This document shows, piece by piece, positions 12,182-22,900 of a DNA stretch of 64,000 bases. Below the pieces are notes generated by a model. The model was not told the DNA's origin. It made no database searches and was given only the letters and a program-made list of their open reading frames with translations. Position 1 is the first letter of the stretch. The number at the start of each line of letters is the position of its first letter. The DNA comes from Nodularia sp034931045 (GTDB lineage: Bacteria; Cyanobacteriota; Cyanobacteriia; Cyanobacteriales; Nostocaceae). The translations under genes were made by a program, and so were the position numbers. Location: the NCBI RefSeq assembly GCF_034931045.1, contig NZ_JAYGHH010000008.1:62001-126000 (forward strand), written 5' to 3'.

Positions 12182-15100
12182 ATACTAACTTAAATCGTCA
12201 AAATATAGAAGATATTTATCCCCTCTCACCTTTGCAACAGGGTATGTTATTTCATAGTCTGTATGCGCCTGATTCTGGTGCTTATGTGGTACAGGTAAGT
12301 TATGAGTTACATGGAAGTTTAAATATTTCTGCTGTTGATGCTACTTGGCAATATTTAATTAATCGTCATTCTGTTTTACGGACAGCTTATGTTTGGGACA
12401 AGTTAGACAAGCCGTTACAAGTAGTTGGTAAGCAGGTAGAATTTTCTGTTTCTCATCTTGACTGGTGTAATTTTACTGCTGATGAACAACAGGAATCTTT
12501 AAAATTATTACTGCAAAAACAGCGAGAACAGGGCTTTAATTTGTCTCAAGCACCATTGATGCAAATAACGCTGATCAAGTTAACAAATACAGTTTATCAA
12601 TTTCTCTGGAGTTATCACCATTTACTTTTAGATGGTTGGTCTGTGCAGATTCTTTTAAAAGAATTTATTGTTATTTATCAAGCATATAACCAACAACAAA
12701 CACCCATTTTAGCAAACCCACGTCGTTATAGAGATTATATCGCCTGGTTACAGCAACAAGAATTTACTGAATCTGAGATATTTTGGAAACATCAGTTACA
12801 AGGTTTTCTGTCTCCAACCAGATTAAATATTGAGCAAAATAGGGATGTTCGTCCAGATAATTTACATAGCCATTATAGTGAGCAAAATATTCAGCTTTCA
12901 GTCGAATTAACTAGCAAACTAGACACTTTAGCGAAACAACTACAATTAACCATTAATACCTTTGTCCAAGGTGCTTGGGCTTTATTATTAAGTCGCTATA
13001 GTGGGGAAAAAGATGTTTTATTTGCGACTGTGTGCGCTGGTCGTCCGGGGTCACTGATGAATGCTGATTCGATGGTGGGGTTATTTATTAATACTTTGCC
13101 ATTCCGGGTATTAGTATCTCCTGAAGAGTCGTTATATAAATGGCTGCAAAAGCTACAACAGCAGCAAGTAGAAATCCGAGAATATGAATGTTGTTCTTTA
13201 GTGGATATTCATCGCTGGAGTGAAGTTTCACGTTCTTTACCACTGTTTGAAACTTTGGTGGTGTTTGAAAATTATCCTATTGAACCCACCTTGAAACAAT
13301 CTTTGGATTCTCTGGAGATTCGCAATATTCAAGCTATAGAACAGACTAATTATCCTCTGACGCTGTATGCAGCAGTAGATTCTCAGCTTTCTTTAAGACT
13401 TTTATATGATCGCGATCGCTATCACCATACCACTATCACCCAAATTTTAGAACAATTAGAAACACTGCTGTTAGCAATGATACAGGGAGATGTTACTTTA
13501 GCCGCAATACCATTTCTCAGTCCCACCCAACAACAGCAAATACTCATTGATTGGAACGCCACAAACCAGGAAATTCCCCAAATGTGCGTTCATGAAATCA
13601 TTAGTCAGCAAGCAGCACAAACACCAGATGCGACAGCAGTTGTATTTGGAGATGAACAACTAACTTACGCCGAATTAAACGCTAAATCCAACCAAATCGC
13701 CCATTTTTTATTACAACTGGGAGTCAAACCAGAAGCCAGAATTGGAGTTTATTTAGAGCGTTCATCGCCATTATTGATTATAGCCTTACTCGGTATCCTC
13801 AAAGCCGGTGCAGCCTACATCCCGCTAGACCCCAACTTCCCCCCAGAACGTCTGCGTTTCATGATGGCAGATGCAGAGTTAATATTATTACTTACACAAA
13901 CATTTTTAAATAGTATTATTACTGATAAATTAACAACAATTAACCTCGATCAAGTAGAGGAAAATATTAATCAACAGCCAATCTTTGACCCACAAGTTAA
14001 AGTAACACCAGAACAACTAACTTATTTAATTTATACATCAGGTTCAACAGGGAAACCAAAAGGGGTGATGATTGAAGGGCGATCGCTCGTCAACATTTTA
14101 ACAGACCTGAAACAACGATTATCAATTACCCCCATAGATAAACTATTAGCAATAACCACCATCGCCTTTGACATCGCCGCCTTAGAATTATTTCTCCCCT
14201 TAATTGCCGGCGCACAAATCGTATTAGCGCCCCAAACCCTTGACCCCACTCAACTTGCAACCTGCATAGAACAAAATCAAATTACCGTCATGCAAGCCAC
14301 ACCCGCCACCTGGAGATTACTAATAACCAGTGGTTGGCGTGGAAAAGCAGACTTAAAAGTTCTCTGTGGTGGAGAAGCATTAGATAACACCCTATCGCAA
14401 CAACTATTATCCTGCACCCAAGAAGTCTGGAATCTTTATGGACCGACAGAAGCAACCATTTGGTCAGCCGCCCAAAAACTAAGTATAGATCAACCAGTCA
14501 CCATCGGTCATCCCATCGCCAACACCCAATTTTACGTCCTCGACGAGCATTTACAACCCCTCCCCATAGGAGTACCAGGAGAATTATATATTGGTGGATA
14601 CGGTGTAGCCAGAGGATATTGGAAACGCCCAGAATTGACAGCAGAAAGATTTATCAATCAACAGTCAACACTTCGACAAGCTCAGTGCATCGCAGTCAGC
14701 ACTCTATATAAAACAGGCGATCGCGTCCGATATCTCCCAGATGGTAAACTAGAATACTTAGATAGACTAGATCATCAAATCAAAATTAGAGGATTTCGCA
14801 TTGAACTAGGAGAAATAGAAGCAGTATTAACAGAACATCCCGCAGTAACCCAAGCAGTAGTCACAGTCAGAGAAAAAGAACCTCACTTAGTAGCCTACAT
14901 AGTCCCCAAAACCGAGATCATCCTCACAGAAATACGCTCCTACTTAGGAGAAAAACTACCCACATATATGATCCCGTCCGCATTTATAGAATTAGAAAAA
15001 TTACCTTTAACACCCAACGGAAAAATTAACCGCAAAGCATTACCAACAGCAAATAACCTGCGTTTAGCCGTGAGTAACACCTTAGTGCTACCGCAGACCG

Positions 15101-15411
15101 AAATTGAGCAAACAATCGCCAATATTTGGAAAGAATTACTAACCATAGAAAATCTCAGTATTCATGATAACTTCTTCGACTTAGGAGGACACTCCTTACT
15201 AATAGTGAGAATGCAAGGACAACTACACCTCCAACTCAATCAAAACATTCCCCTAGTAGACCTATTCCGCCACCCCACAATTAACGCCCTAGCAAAATAT
15301 TTAACTCAAAAAACCCCCTCACCCAACCCAGAAACAACATCAAGAATCACTCAATTACAAAACGGTAAACAAAGACTCCTTCAACAAAGACAAACCAGAT
15401 TAAAAACCTAA
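12178..15411 (+). CDS. NRPS, C-A(Gly)-PCP
   Basis: Single-module synthetase starting inside the stop of the previous gene (ATGA). The C domain opens with IYPLSPLQQGMLFH and carries HHLLLDG, the type expected to accept a D-residue from the upstream E domain. The A domain (about 13570-15060) has pocket residues DILQLGLIWK, a Gly code. Its A7/A8 region reads YLDRLDHQ, where YLGRLDNQ is usual. PCP Ser is residue 1006 (LGGHSL). The C-terminus is a charged tail rich in Q and R, a plausible docking tail for the polyketide synthase that follows. The A domain is nearly identical over long stretches to the Gly A domain at 28860-30330. A dispersed repeat is read in frame at about 14660-14703. Confidence 0.94.
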   Translation: MNTNLNRQNIEDIYPLSPLQQGMLFHSLYAPDSGAYVVQVSYELHGSLNISAVDATWQYLINRHSVLRTAYVWDKLDKPLQVVGKQVEFSVSHLDWCNFTADEQQESLKLLLQKQREQGFNLSQAPLMQITLIKLTNTVYQFLWSYHHLLLDGWSVQILLKEFIVIYQAYNQQQTPILANPRRYRDYIAWLQQQEFTESEIFWKHQLQGFLSPTRLNIEQNRDVRPDNLHSHYSEQNIQLSVELTSKLDTLAKQLQLTINTFVQGAWALLLSRYSGEKDVLFATVCAGRPGSLMNADSMVGLFINTLPFRVLVSPEESLYKWLQKLQQQQVEIREYECCSLVDIHRWSEVSRSLPLFETLVVFENYPIEPTLKQSLDSLEIRNIQAIEQTNYPLTLYAAVDSQLSLRLLYDRDRYHHTTITQILEQLETLLLAMIQGDVTLAAIPFLSPTQQQQILIDWNATNQEIPQMCVHEIISQQAAQTPDATAVVFGDEQLTYAELNAKSNQIAHFLLQLGVKPEARIGVYLERSSPLLIIALLGILKAGAAYIPLDPNFPPERLRFMMADAELILLLTQTFLNSIITDKLTTINLDQVEENINQQPIFDPQVKVTPEQLTYLIYTSGSTGKPKGVMIEGRSLVNILTDLKQRLSITPIDKLLAITTIAFDIAALELFLPLIAGAQIVLAPQTLDPTQLATCIEQNQITVMQATPATWRLLITSGWRGKADLKVLCGGEALDNTLSQQLLSCTQEVWNLYGPTEATIWSAAQKLSIDQPVTIGHPIANTQFYVLDEHLQPLPIGVPGELYIGGYGVARGYWKRPELTAERFINQQSTLRQAQCIAVSTLYKTGDRVRYLPDGKLEYLDRLDHQIKIRGFRIELGEIEAVLTEHPAVTQAVVTVREKEPHLVAYIVPKTEIILTEIRSYLGEKLPTYMIPSAFIELEKLPLTPNGKINRKALPTANNLRLAVSNTLVLPQTEIEQTIANIWKELLTIENLSIHDNFFDLGGHSLLIVRMQGQLHLQLNQNIPLVDLFRHPTINALAKYLTQKTPSPNPETTSRITQLQNGKQRLLQQRQTRLKT
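14660..14703 (+). repeat. Repeat-derived insertion in the A6-A7 loop
   Basis: CAACAGTCAACACTTCGACA followed by AGCTCAGTGCATCGCAGTCA encodes a loop ending in QCIAVSTLYKTGD. The ACTTCGAC-AAGCTCAGT piece resembles another repeat type common in Nostocales; a related form (ACTTCGACTTCGCTCAGT) occurs at about 57671. Confidence 0.6.
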
Positions 15412-15444
15412 ACCTCCGCGTACCTTTGCGTTTAAAAAAAATAT
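15412..15444 (+). repeat. CTCCGCG/TTTGCGTT repeat as spacer before the PKS start
   Basis: The whole 33-base intergenic spacer is the repeat CCTCCGCGTACCTTTGCGTT followed by an A-rich run into ATG. No Shine-Dalgarno sequence is visible. Almost the same spacer precedes the genes at 19953 and 44983. Confidence 0.85.
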
Positions 15445-18400
15445 ATGAAAAACCCCACAGGATTAGAAATAGCAATAATCGGCATGAACGGGAAATTCCC
15501 CGGTGCTAACAACCTAGAAAAATATTGGCAAAACCTCTGCAACGGAGTAGAATCAATCAGCGACTTAACCGACGAACACATCCTCAAAAACGGCGTAGAT
15601 CCTGAACTATTAAAACATCCCAATTATGTAAAAAAACAAGGCATAATAGATAATATCGAATATTTTGATGCAGACTTCTTTGGATTCAACCCCAGAGAAG
15701 CCGAAATAATCGACCCACAGCAGCGATTATTTTTAGAATGTGCTTGGTCAGCCCTAGAAGACGCTGGATACAATTCTGAAACCTACCCTGGAGCCATCGG
15801 AATCTATGCCGGTGCAGGAATGAATAGCTATTTATTCAACTTAGTATCAAACCCAGAAATTCAAAATCAAGTTAGTCGTTATCAGCTATTTCTCGGCAAC
15901 GATAAAGATTTTCTCACCACCAGAGTATCTTATAAATTAAATTTACGCGGGCCAAGTTTAGATATTCAAACAGCTTGTTCCACATCCTTAGTAGCAGTTC
16001 ATGTAGCCTGTCAAAACTTATTAAGTGGTGAATGCGATATAGCATTGGCCGGGGGTGTATCCTTAGCAAAAACCACAGGTTACTTATACCAAGAAGGAGG
16101 AATTTATTCACCCGATGGCCATTGTCGAGCCTTTGATACTGATGCTCAAGGAACAATTGCTGGTAGTGGTTTGGGTATCGTTGTTTTGAAACGGTTACAA
16201 GAAGCTATTGACGATGGCGACTATATTCATGCTGTAATTAAAGGTTCAGCAATTAATAATGATGGTGGTTTTAAAGTTAGCTACACAGCACCGAGAATTG
16301 ATACCCAAGCAGCAGTCATTCGTACCGCCCAAGCAGTAGCTGAAGTTGAACCAACAGATATTAGTTATATTGAAACCCACGGAACAGGAACAGCATTAGG
16401 TGATCCCATTGAAATTGCAGCTTTAACTCAAGCCTTTCGTGAAGGAACAAAGACAACCGACTTTTGTGCCATATCCTCAGTAAAAACCAATATTGGACAT
16501 TTAGATGCAGCTGCGGGAATTGCTAGTTTAATTAAAACTGTATTAGCACTTAAACACAAACAAATTCCCCCAAGTTTACATTTTAAACAACCAAATTCCC
16601 AAATAGATTTTTCTCAAACCCCCTTTTATGTCAACACCAATTTAGTTGATTGGGAAACCGACAAAACCCCCCGGTGCGCTGGTGTAAGTTCCTTTGGTAT
16701 TGGTGGTACAAACGCCCATGTAATTCTAGAAGAAGCACCTGTTTTTGAGCAGGGGAGCAGGGGAGCAGGGGAGCAGGGGAGAGATTATCAACTGTTGGTA
16801 CTTTCAGCTAAAAGTGAAAAAGCACTTGAGCAAGCAAAAATTAATCTGGCTACACATTTACAAAAGCATCCAGAATTAAACTTGGCAGATATTGCTTATA
16901 CCCTCCACATAGGACGACAACATTTTGCATATCGCCGGATGGTATTGTGTCAAACCACAGAAGCAGCAGCGCAAGTTTTAGTCAGAGAGACAAAAGATAT
17001 TCGTGCTACCTCAGAACAACCGCCAAGTATTGCTTTCATGTTTCCCGGTCAAGGTAGTCAATACATTAATATGGCTAGGGAACTATATGATACAGAAACT
17101 GTATTTCGAGAACAAATAGATCATTGCTCTGAATTATTAAAGCATGATTTGTATTCGCAAATTTATTCACAAGACTCTGAACAACTCAAGCAGACATCAA
17201 TAGCACAACCAGCATTGTTTGTCATTGAATACGCTTTAGCTCAACTGTGGATATCTTGGGGTATTCAACCACAAGCGATGATTGGTCATAGTATTGGCGA
17301 ATATGTAGCCGCAACCTTAGCAGGTGTCTTTTCTCTCTCCGATGCCTTAGAATTAGTAACATTGCGTGGTCGTTTAATGCAGCAATGTCCTACTGGGGGA
17401 ATGCTTTCAGTAGGAATGTCAGCAGATCAATTACAACCTCTATTAACCGATAATTTAGTTATAGCAGCATACAACGCACCAGATTTATATGTAGTATCTG
17501 GTACTGAAGCGGAAATTATTCAGTTAGAACACAATTTAAATCAACAGGAAATATCCTGTCGCAAATTGCAGACATCTCACGCTTTCCATTCACCCTTAAT
17601 GGCAGAAATTATTCATCCATTTATTGCAGCTTTCCAGAGAATTACACTGCAAAGCCCACAAATTCCCTTTATTTCTAATGTTACTGGTACTTGGATTACA
17701 CCAGAGCAAGCAACTAATCCTCACTACTGGGGAAATCAATTACGTCAACCTGTTCAGTTTGCAACAGGAATCAAAGAACTATTAACAGAACCTGATCTGA
17801 TTTTACTGGAAGTAGGAGCAGGAAGGACACTTTCTACCTTAGCCAAACAACAAACTAACACCCACAAAATTTTATCTTCCCTGCCCCATCCTCAAGATAC
17901 GCAATCGGATGTAGAATTTTTATTGCAAACCTTGGGTGAACTCTGGTTAGCAGGTATATCAATTAATTGGGCAAAGTTTTATACTCACGAACAGCGTCAA
18001 CGTTTACCACTACCTACCTATCCTTTTCAACGTCAGCGTTACTGGATTGATCTGAAAGCAGATGAGCAAAAATTCATCCAGTCTCCACTCCCCACTCCCC
18101 AGTTTTATATGCCTTCTTGGGAGCGTAGTTTACCCCAGACTCAGGTAGATATAGCTGAAAAACGACTATCTTGGCTGGTGTTGGCGGATAATCACAGTAT
18201 CAGCACAGAAATAATTAATACTCTGCAAGCTGCTGGACAAGATGTAATTATTGTGAATCGGGGTGAAGAATACGACCAACCCGCATATCGTACTTTTACA
18301 ATTAATCCCCAACGCCCAGAGGATTTTTCCGAGTTATGGTTAGATTTAGAATTGCGAGAATTAATTCCTCACCAGATTCTATATTTATGGGATTTAACTA

Positions 18401-19923
18401 ATTCACAACAGCAACCCATCAGTTTATTATATCTAGCACAAGCAATTCACTCGCAATCAATTGAGCAAGCAATAACATTAATGCTAGTCACAAATGATGG
18501 GCAATTGGTGTTAGGAAATGAAAATATCCACCCTATGAAAGCAACATTTTGGGGTATGGGTAAGGTTATTTCTCAAGAAATACCACAATTAACTTGTCGC
18601 TGTGTTGATATTTCATTACCAAGCACAGTTAAGACAAATAAAAAACAAGTCGCCCAACAATTAATTACAGATTGTTTAAATATTAGTCATCAGAATCAGA
18701 TCCCCGACTTCTTAAAGAAGTCGGGGATCTTGACACAGCAAGTTGCTTATCGGGGTAATTATCGCTGGAATCATATTTTTAAACCCTTGTTAATAGATAA
18801 TTCAACATCAAAAATATCTTTACGGGAAGGAGGAACTTATGTAATCTTAGGAGATTTGACAACAGGTTTAGGAAAAATTTTTGCTGAGTTCTTAATAAAA
18901 ATGTCAGCCCGGTTAGTTGTACTAAGTGATGTTATTCCTGAAACTTTGATACAAACTTTAGATCATGCTGGGATTGATTACTTTAATCTTAATGTAGATA
19001 TTACCAAACAGCCAGAATTAGAAAATGCCATTACTCTAGCTGAGGAAAAATTTGGACAACTAAATGGTGTATTCTACTCCACACCCATGAGTAATGAACA
19101 TTCAATGGCATTTTTACCCCAATTAACTGCAAAACATTGGGAATATAACTATCATACCAAAGTGCAGGGATTATCGGTTTTAGCTGAAGTTTTGCGCGAT
19201 AAACCGCTAGATTTTTGTGTATTGCAATCTTCCCTTTCCAGCGTGTTAGGTGGTTTAGGTTTAGCCGCTTACGCTGGGGCGAATGCTGTAATTGATATGT
19301 TTGCTGTACAACAAAATCAAACCAGTAATTACCCCTGGATTAGTATTAATTGGGATGCTTGTCGGAGTGACTTAGAAACAGAAATTAATCATGGTTTTGC
19401 CGCCAATTTAGCAACATTAGCACTCACACCGGCAGAAGTATGGAAAGCTACCCAACATATTATCAAATTGGGTTTACCGGAATCAGTTGTAGTGACTAAA
19501 GCCGACTTACACAAACGTTTAGAACAGTGGGTAACAAAAACCCCAAGCAAAACAAAAACCGATAACAGCCACACTCGTCCCCAACTCACAAACGAATATA
19601 TTGCACCCCGTAACGAAATAGAAACAGCGATCGCGCAAATTTGGCAAGAATTATTAGGAATTTCCCCCATTGGAATTAACGATAACTTCTTCGACTTAGG
19701 CGGACATTCCTTACTAGCCATTCAAGCCATTTCCAGATTGCGCGATCGCTTCAACATCGAACTATCAATGAGAAACCTATTATACGAAACACCCACCATC
19801 GCCGGAATAGCAGCATTTATCGCCACCCAAAACCAAAACCTAGAACAAATGACAGCCCTACTCACAGAAATCCAAACCCTCACCCCAGAACAAGTCCTTC
19901 AACAACTCAACACCCCCTCTTAA
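15445..19923 (+). CDS. Type I polyketide synthase module, KS-AT-KR-ACP
   Basis: Extends the peptide chain by one malonate unit. The ketosynthase has catalytic Cys178 (TACSTSL), His312 (HGTGT) and His352 (NIGH). The acyltransferase has Ser616 in GHSIGEY and the HAFH motif (His712-His715) typical of malonyl-CoA specificity. The ketoreductase (about residues 1129-1305) keeps the Ser, Tyr and Asn positions (SSLSSV, YAGAN), but its nucleotide motif reads GDLTTGLG, not GGxGGxG, and is one residue longer, so activity is uncertain. ACP Ser is residue 1422 (LGGHSL). It lies between a Gly NRPS module and an Ala NRPS module, so it should make a Gly-derived gamma-amino acid. Two repeats lie in frame: an octamer tandem at 16748-16779 and a perfect inverted repeat at 18698-18730. 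Confidence 0.94.
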   Translation: MKNPTGLEIAIIGMNGKFPGANNLEKYWQNLCNGVESISDLTDEHILKNGVDPELLKHPNYVKKQGIIDNIEYFDADFFGFNPREAEIIDPQQRLFLECAWSALEDAGYNSETYPGAIGIYAGAGMNSYLFNLVSNPEIQNQVSRYQLFLGNDKDFLTTRVSYKLNLRGPSLDIQTACSTSLVAVHVACQNLLSGECDIALAGGVSLAKTTGYLYQEGGIYSPDGHCRAFDTDAQGTIAGSGLGIVVLKRLQEAIDDGDYIHAVIKGSAINNDGGFKVSYTAPRIDTQAAVIRTAQAVAEVEPTDISYIETHGTGTALGDPIEIAALTQAFREGTKTTDFCAISSVKTNIGHLDAAAGIASLIKTVLALKHKQIPPSLHFKQPNSQIDFSQTPFYVNTNLVDWETDKTPRCAGVSSFGIGGTNAHVILEEAPVFEQGSRGAGEQGRDYQLLVLSAKSEKALEQAKINLATHLQKHPELNLADIAYTLHIGRQHFAYRRMVLCQTTEAAAQVLVRETKDIRATSEQPPSIAFMFPGQGSQYINMARELYDTETVFREQIDHCSELLKHDLYSQIYSQDSEQLKQTSIAQPALFVIEYALAQLWISWGIQPQAMIGHSIGEYVAATLAGVFSLSDALELVTLRGRLMQQCPTGGMLSVGMSADQLQPLLTDNLVIAAYNAPDLYVVSGTEAEIIQLEHNLNQQEISCRKLQTSHAFHSPLMAEIIHPFIAAFQRITLQSPQIPFISNVTGTWITPEQATNPHYWGNQLRQPVQFATGIKELLTEPDLILLEVGAGRTLSTLAKQQTNTHKILSSLPHPQDTQSDVEFLLQTLGELWLAGISINWAKFYTHEQRQRLPLPTYPFQRQRYWIDLKADEQKFIQSPLPTPQFYMPSWERSLPQTQVDIAEKRLSWLVLADNHSISTEIINTLQAAGQDVIIVNRGEEYDQPAYRTFTINPQRPEDFSELWLDLELRELIPHQILYLWDLTNSQQQPISLLYLAQAIHSQSIEQAITLMLVTNDGQLVLGNENIHPMKATFWGMGKVISQEIPQLTCRCVDISLPSTVKTNKKQVAQQLITDCLNISHQNQIPDFLKKSGILTQQVAYRGNYRWNHIFKPLLIDNSTSKISLREGGTYVILGDLTTGLGKIFAEFLIKMSARLVVLSDVIPETLIQTLDHAGIDYFNLNVDITKQPELENAITLAEEKFGQLNGVFYSTPMSNEHSMAFLPQLTAKHWEYNYHTKVQGLSVLAEVLRDKPLDFCVLQSSLSSVLGGLGLAAYAGANAVIDMFAVQQNQTSNYPWISINWDACRSDLETEINHGFAANLATLALTPAEVWKATQHIIKLGLPESVVVTKADLHKRLEQWVTKTPSKTKTDNSHTRPQLTNEYIAPRNEIETAIAQIWQELLGISPIGINDNFFDLGGHSLLAIQAISRLRDRFNIELSMRNLLYETPTIAGIAAFIATQNQNLEQMTALLTEIQTLTPEQVLQQLNTPS
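16748..16779 (+). repeat. AGCAGGGG octamer tandem repeat in the KS-AT linker
   Basis: Four copies of AGCAGGGG are read in frame as a Gly/Glu/Gln/Arg-rich linker directly after the KS domain (LEEAPVFEQG...). The repeat lengthens a flexible linker without touching a catalytic domain. Confidence 0.85.
18698..18730. repeat. Perfect 33-bp inverted repeat inside the PKS coding sequence
   Basis: Left arm AGATCCCCGACTTCTT (18698-18713), one spacer base, right arm AAGAAGTCGGGGATCT (18715-18730): 16 of 16 bases pair. It is read in frame as IPDFLKKSGIL, in the poorly conserved region before the ketoreductase fold. CCCCGACTTCTT-type palindromes are a known dispersed repeat in cyanobacterial genomes. Confidence 0.95.
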
Positions 19924-19952
19924 AAACTCCGCGAACCTCTGCGTTAAAAAAA
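19924..19952 (+). repeat. CTCCGCG/CTCTGCGTT repeat as spacer before the Ala/thiazole NRPS
   Basis: The complete 29-base spacer is ACTCCGCGAACCTCTGCGTT plus an A run leading into ATG. It is the same repeat as at 15412 and 44954. Confidence 0.85.
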
Positions 19953-22900
19953 ATGTCTAACTACTCACAAATCCTCTCAAACCTCACCCCAGAACAAAAA
20001 GCCTTATTTGAACGCCGCCTTAAACAAAAAGGATTAACCCTCCCTCAATCCTCCACAATTCCCCCACGAAACCAAACAGAAAACATTCCCCTCTCCTTCG
20101 CCCAACAACGCCTCTGGTTCATCCAACAACTAGACAAAAATAGCTACGTCTATAACGTTCCTTGCATCTTAAAAATGCGGGGAAAATTACAAACATTAGC
20201 CTTAGAAACAGCCATCAACGAACTCCGAAAAAGACACGAAACTTTAAGAACATATTTCACCACCAATTACGAAAACCAACCAATTCAAATTATCGAACCT
20301 TGGCAACCCATCTCATTACAAATTATAGATACAACCGAAAACATCGAAAAAATAGCATTAACAGCCGCACAAACACCTTTTGATTTAACCCAGCCCTTAT
20401 TTAAAACTAGTCTTTTCCGTTTAGCTGAAAACGAACATATTTTATTAATCACAACCCATCATATTATTTCTGATCGTTGGTCTGTCGGTATTTTTATTAA
20501 AGAACTTTCCCTATTATATTCAGCTTACGTGCAGGGAGAAGCTTCACCCTTGTCAGATTTACCAATTCAATATGCTGATTGGACATTATGGCAAAGACAA
20601 CAATTACAAGGAGAATTTCTAGAAGAACAAATTAATTATTGGTTAAAGCAGTTAGATGGTGAATTACCTATTTTACAATTACCAACTATTGCTAAAGATA
20701 TATCTACATATTCAGGTTCACAATATAGAGTTTCTCTCTCTCAGTCTCTTTCCAAAGCACTAAAAACCTTAGCAGCCAAAGAAAATATCACCCTATTCAT
20801 GCTGCTATTAGCGAGTTTTCAAGCATTGCTATATCGCTACACTGGAGAGGAAGATTTATTAATTGGTACAGATATTGTTAACCGCGATCGCCAGGAAACA
20901 GAAAATCTCATTGGTTTATTAGTCAACACTGTAGTATTGCGTACAAATTTAGGCAAAAATCCCACAATAGCGGAATTAATCAAGCGAGTGCGTGAAGTAA
21001 CGCTGTCTGCTTTTACTCATCAACATTTACCTTTTGAAAAGTTAGTAGAAATCCTCAACCCTGAACGCCATCTCAATCAAATGATGCCTTTATTTCAGGT
21101 GAAATTTGATTTACAACTAGCAACAGTACAACCACCTCAACTAGCAGGATTAACTTTAGAAAGGTTACAGCTTCAGGAAGATACAGCAAAATATGAATTA
21201 CGTCTGAATTTACAAGACACTCCCCAGGGAATTAAAGGACAATTTGAATATAGTACAGATTTATTTGATGCTGCTACTATTGCTCAAATGACGGAGCATT
21301 GGCAGATTATTTTAGAAAGTATAGTTAAAAATATTGATGCAAAAATCTCTGATTTATCTTTATTGACGGCTCAAGATGAAGAATTATTAATTAATTGGAA
21401 TGCGACATCACGGGAATATCCAACCCATGAATGTATTCATGAATTATTTGCAGCGCAGGTTAAAAGAACACCTGATGAAATTGCTTTGATTTTTGGTGAG
21501 GAATCTTTTACTTATCGAGAAATTAATATTAAGGCTAATCAACTGGCTCATTATTTACAAACTTTGGGAGTTAAGCCAGAAATTCCTGTGGGAATTTGTC
21601 TGGAACGTTCCCCGGAAATGGTGATTGGGATGTTAGCTATTCTCAAAGCTGGGGGTTTTTATGTACCTTTAGATCCGGCTTATCCTGATGAGAGATTACA
21701 GTATATTTTGGATGATGCAGAAGTTGAGATTTTGTTAGAAAAGCTCACGCAAAGGCGCAAAGGCGCAAAGGAAGAAGGGAGGGTTGTTTGTTTGGATGCT
21801 GATTGGGAGAGTTTTGGGGAATATCCTATTACTAATCCTGTGACGGATGTTAGTCCGGGTAATTTGGCTTATTTGATTTATACTTCGGGTTCTACGGGTA
21901 AGCCTAAAGGGGTGATGATTGAGCATCGCAGTCCAGTTTGTTTATTGTACTGGGCGCGTGAGGTTTTTAGTGATGATGCGATTTCTGGGGTACTAGCTGC
22001 TACTTCTATCTGTTTCGATTTATCAGTATTTGAAATTTTTGTCCCTCTGTGTTGGGGGGGTAAGGTAATTTTGGCGGAAAATGCTCTGGAATTACCGAAT
22101 TTAGCGGCTAAAAATCAGGTGACGTTAATTAATACTGTACCCAGTGCAGTAACTCAACTTCTCAACTTTAATGCTATTCCTAATTCTGTGAACACAGTTA
22201 ATTTAGCGGGTGAACCTCTGACATGGAAATTGGTACAGCAACTTCAACAACTCCCGCACGTTGAGCAAATCTTTAACCTTTATGGACCTTCGGAAGATAC
22301 TACTTATTCTACTTACATAGAACTTAAAAATATTACCCCAAATAGTTCTACTCCTCCTATTGGTCGTGCGATCGCCAATACTCAAGTTTATATTTTAGAC
22401 AAACATTTACAACCATTACCCATTGGTGTCCCTGGAGAATTATACATTGCAGGTGCAGGAGTCGCACGGGGATATTGGCAACGTCCAGAATTGACGGACG
22501 AGAGGTTTATTAATTGGGGAATGGGGAATAATCAACTTTATAAAACAGGCGATCGCGTTCGTTATCTTCCTGATGGCAATATTGAATACTTGGGTAGATT
22601 GGATAATCAAGTAAAAATCCGGGGTTATCGCATTGAATTAGGCGAGATTGACGCTTTACTCAGTCAGTATCCAGAAATTCAAGAATCTGTAGTTATTGCT
22701 AGTGAAAAAGCATCAGGTGATAAAAATTTAGTTGCTTATATTGCCCCTAAAAGTATCAATATTCTAGATTTACGGGAATATTTAGCAGATAAATTGCCAA
22801 ATTACATGATTCCTGCCCATTTCATGACTTTGGATGCCCTGCCACGTAATCCCAATGGTAAGATTGACCGCAAGGCGTTACCCACAGTTGATCAAGTATC

